In this document: in pieces, positions 5,907 to 6,191 of the stretch
Layout of the letters: the number at the start of each line of letters is the position of its first letter
How positions within the stretch are numbered: the stretch's first letter is position 1
Origin: Rubrobacteraceae bacterium
Lineage (GTDB): Bacteria; Actinomycetota; Rubrobacteria; Rubrobacterales; Rubrobacteraceae
Reading direction: 5' to 3'
DNA: 6,191 nt
NCBI GenBank assembly: GCA_013698525.1
Contig: JACCSM010000224.1
Location: 1 to 6,191 of the forward strand
Notes under the pieces: generated by a model
What the model was told of the DNA's origin: nothing
The model's input: only the letters and a program-made list of their open reading frames with translations
Database searches by the model: none
Program-made: the position numbers and the translations under genes

Positions 5907-6042
5907 CGCCTTCGCTTGTCAGCACTTCAGCCGGTCAGCTTTCGCGTGCGCCTTGGCTGACTGGCTGAGAGCCGCCTGGCGAAGCCCGGCGGCGTGCTGA
6001 GATGCTGACAAGTCGCCGCAGGCTGCGTGCTGAAGTGCTGAC
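5881..6042. repeat. TCAGC-N3 repeat cluster B, direct and inverted 8-bp units
   Basis: Plus-orientation TCAGC cores start at 5881 and 5889, then 5919, 5927 and 5935. Inverted GCTGA cores start at 5902 (single), then as pairs at 5956/5964, 5996/6004 and 6029/6037. Within every cluster the step is exactly 8 bp while the three spacer bases vary. Two dimers, 5992-6009 and 6025-6042, are direct copies 33 bp apart (16 of 18 identical). Long complementary arms result: 5918-5931 with 6029-6042 (14 bp, perfect), 5915-5924 with 6003-6012 (10 bp, perfect) and 5926-5939 with 5956-5969. These overlap, so they are alternative folds. The cluster starts inside the transporter reading frame and ends about 10 bp before the candidate ligase promoter. 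Core and period are the same as in array A at 830-880. Confidence 0.88.
5926..5969 (+). other. Stem-loop after the EamA gene, possible transcript end
   Basis: TTCAGCCGGTCAGC (5926-5939) pairs with GCTGACTGGCTGAG (5956-5969) through 14 positions, two of them G-U wobbles, around a 16-base loop that can itself form GCG/CGC. It begins 19 nt after the transporter stop. No U-tract follows, so it is not a classic intrinsic terminator, but it could protect the mRNA 3' end or help termination. A neighbouring hairpin, GCGGCG 5989-5994 with CGCCGC 6014-6019, would display a GCTGA pair in its loop. Confidence 0.5.
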
Positions 6043-6052
6043 TCAAAACGGG

Positions 6053-6058
6053 TACTAT
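6053..6058 (+). promoter_or_regulatory. Candidate -10 element for the carboxylate-amine ligase gene
   Basis: TACTAT (fits TANNNT) lies in ACGGGTACTATGTTAG, a locally AT-richer patch directly after the last GCTGA unit. It would give a leader of roughly 68 nt before GTG 6133. The -35 position falls inside the repeat (CTGAAG at 6030-6035, three of six, 17-bp spacer), so repeat-binding factors could affect this promoter. Confidence 0.4.
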
Positions 6059-6120
6059 GTTAGCCCACGTCGAGAACCGCCGATCGCAAAGGATTCACTT
6101 CCCGCGACTCCTGAGGATAG

Positions 6121-6126
6121 AGGAGG
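6121..6126 (+). promoter_or_regulatory. Strong ribosome binding site of the ligase gene
   Basis: AGGAGG is the full consensus, 6 nt before GTG 6133, and fixes that start. CTCCT at 6108-6112 is complementary to AGGAG 6121-6125 across an 8-nt loop and could partly mask the site. Confidence 0.75.
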
Positions 6127-6132
6127 AACGCC

Positions 6133-6191
6133 GTGCCTATAGAGTTCAAGGAAGGCGGTTCGGGCTACTCCCTGGGGGTCGAGGAGGAGCT
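6133..6191 (+). CDS. Carboxylate-amine ligase / glutamate-cysteine ligase (GCS2 family), 5' fragment
   Basis: Only 19 full codons plus CT of a leucine codon lie in the window. The N-terminus ends in GYSLGVEEEL, matching the start of the GCS2 (YbdK/EgtA-type) ATP-dependent carboxylate-amine ligases, where GVEEE begins the first strand and the acidic residues belong to the ATP/metal site. Such enzymes join glutamate to cysteine or a related amine, feeding synthesis of glutathione-like or ergothioneine-type thiols; which product applies cannot be seen here. GTG 6133 is supported by the perfect AGGAGG 6 nt upstream. The family call rests on a short but distinctive motif and would be settled by the rest of the gene. 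Confidence 0.75.
   Translation, partial: MPIEFKEGGSGYSLGVEEE

Noticed and set aside
5881..6042. CRISPR-like array
   Set aside because: The units are 8 bp with 3-bp variable parts, occur in both orientations, and lack 25-40 bp repeats with unique spacers or any cas gene.

Overview
The window is a stretch of housekeeping DNA from a high-GC bacterium, most likely a Rubrobacter-like deep-branching actinomycete. That placement is inferred from three things: the GC-rich codon use, a DUF1385 protein of the actinobacterial 'GGMA' type, and a MutL in an otherwise actinomycete-like background. No marker gene in the window proves it. There are six complete or partial confident genes and one small hypothetical gene. 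I see no tRNA, rRNA, insertion sequence, prophage or CRISPR array.

Left arm, all on the minus strand and read right to left: accB (biotin carboxyl carrier protein) and accC (biotin carboxylase) form a tight operon with a 1-nt stop/start overlap. Together they make the biotin-carboxylating half of acetyl-CoA carboxylase, the first step of fatty acid synthesis. After a 128-bp gap comes a membrane protein of the DUF1385/YqhQ family, whose 3' end runs off the window. The gap holds an 8-bp-period tandem repeat and a perfect 17-bp inverted repeat that ends just before the DUF1385 ribosome binding site.

Centre: mutL is transcribed divergently from accB across only 66 bp. Back-to-back -10-like hexamers lie so close to both start codons that accB may be leaderless and mutL nearly so. 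MutL carries the GHKL ATPase motifs, a Pro/Ala-rich linker, a beta-clamp-type motif and the metal-binding motifs of the endonuclease class. It ends tail-to-tail with a 69-aa hypothetical gene on the minus strand; the two stop codons share the palindrome CTAG.

Right arm, plus strand: an EamA/DMT-family ten-helix transporter is followed by a 226-bp gap and then the first 20 codons of a GCS2-type carboxylate-amine (glutamate-cysteine) ligase with a strong ribosome binding site. The gap, and the last eight codons of the transporter, are built from TCAGC/GCTGA units spaced exactly 8 bp apart in both orientations, forming several nested and competing inverted repeats.

The genes themselves are ordinary. 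The feature most deserving a second look is this TCAGC-N3 repeat family, seen in two unrelated intergenic regions about 5 kb apart, with clustered direct and inverted pairs and conserved cores but variable spacers.
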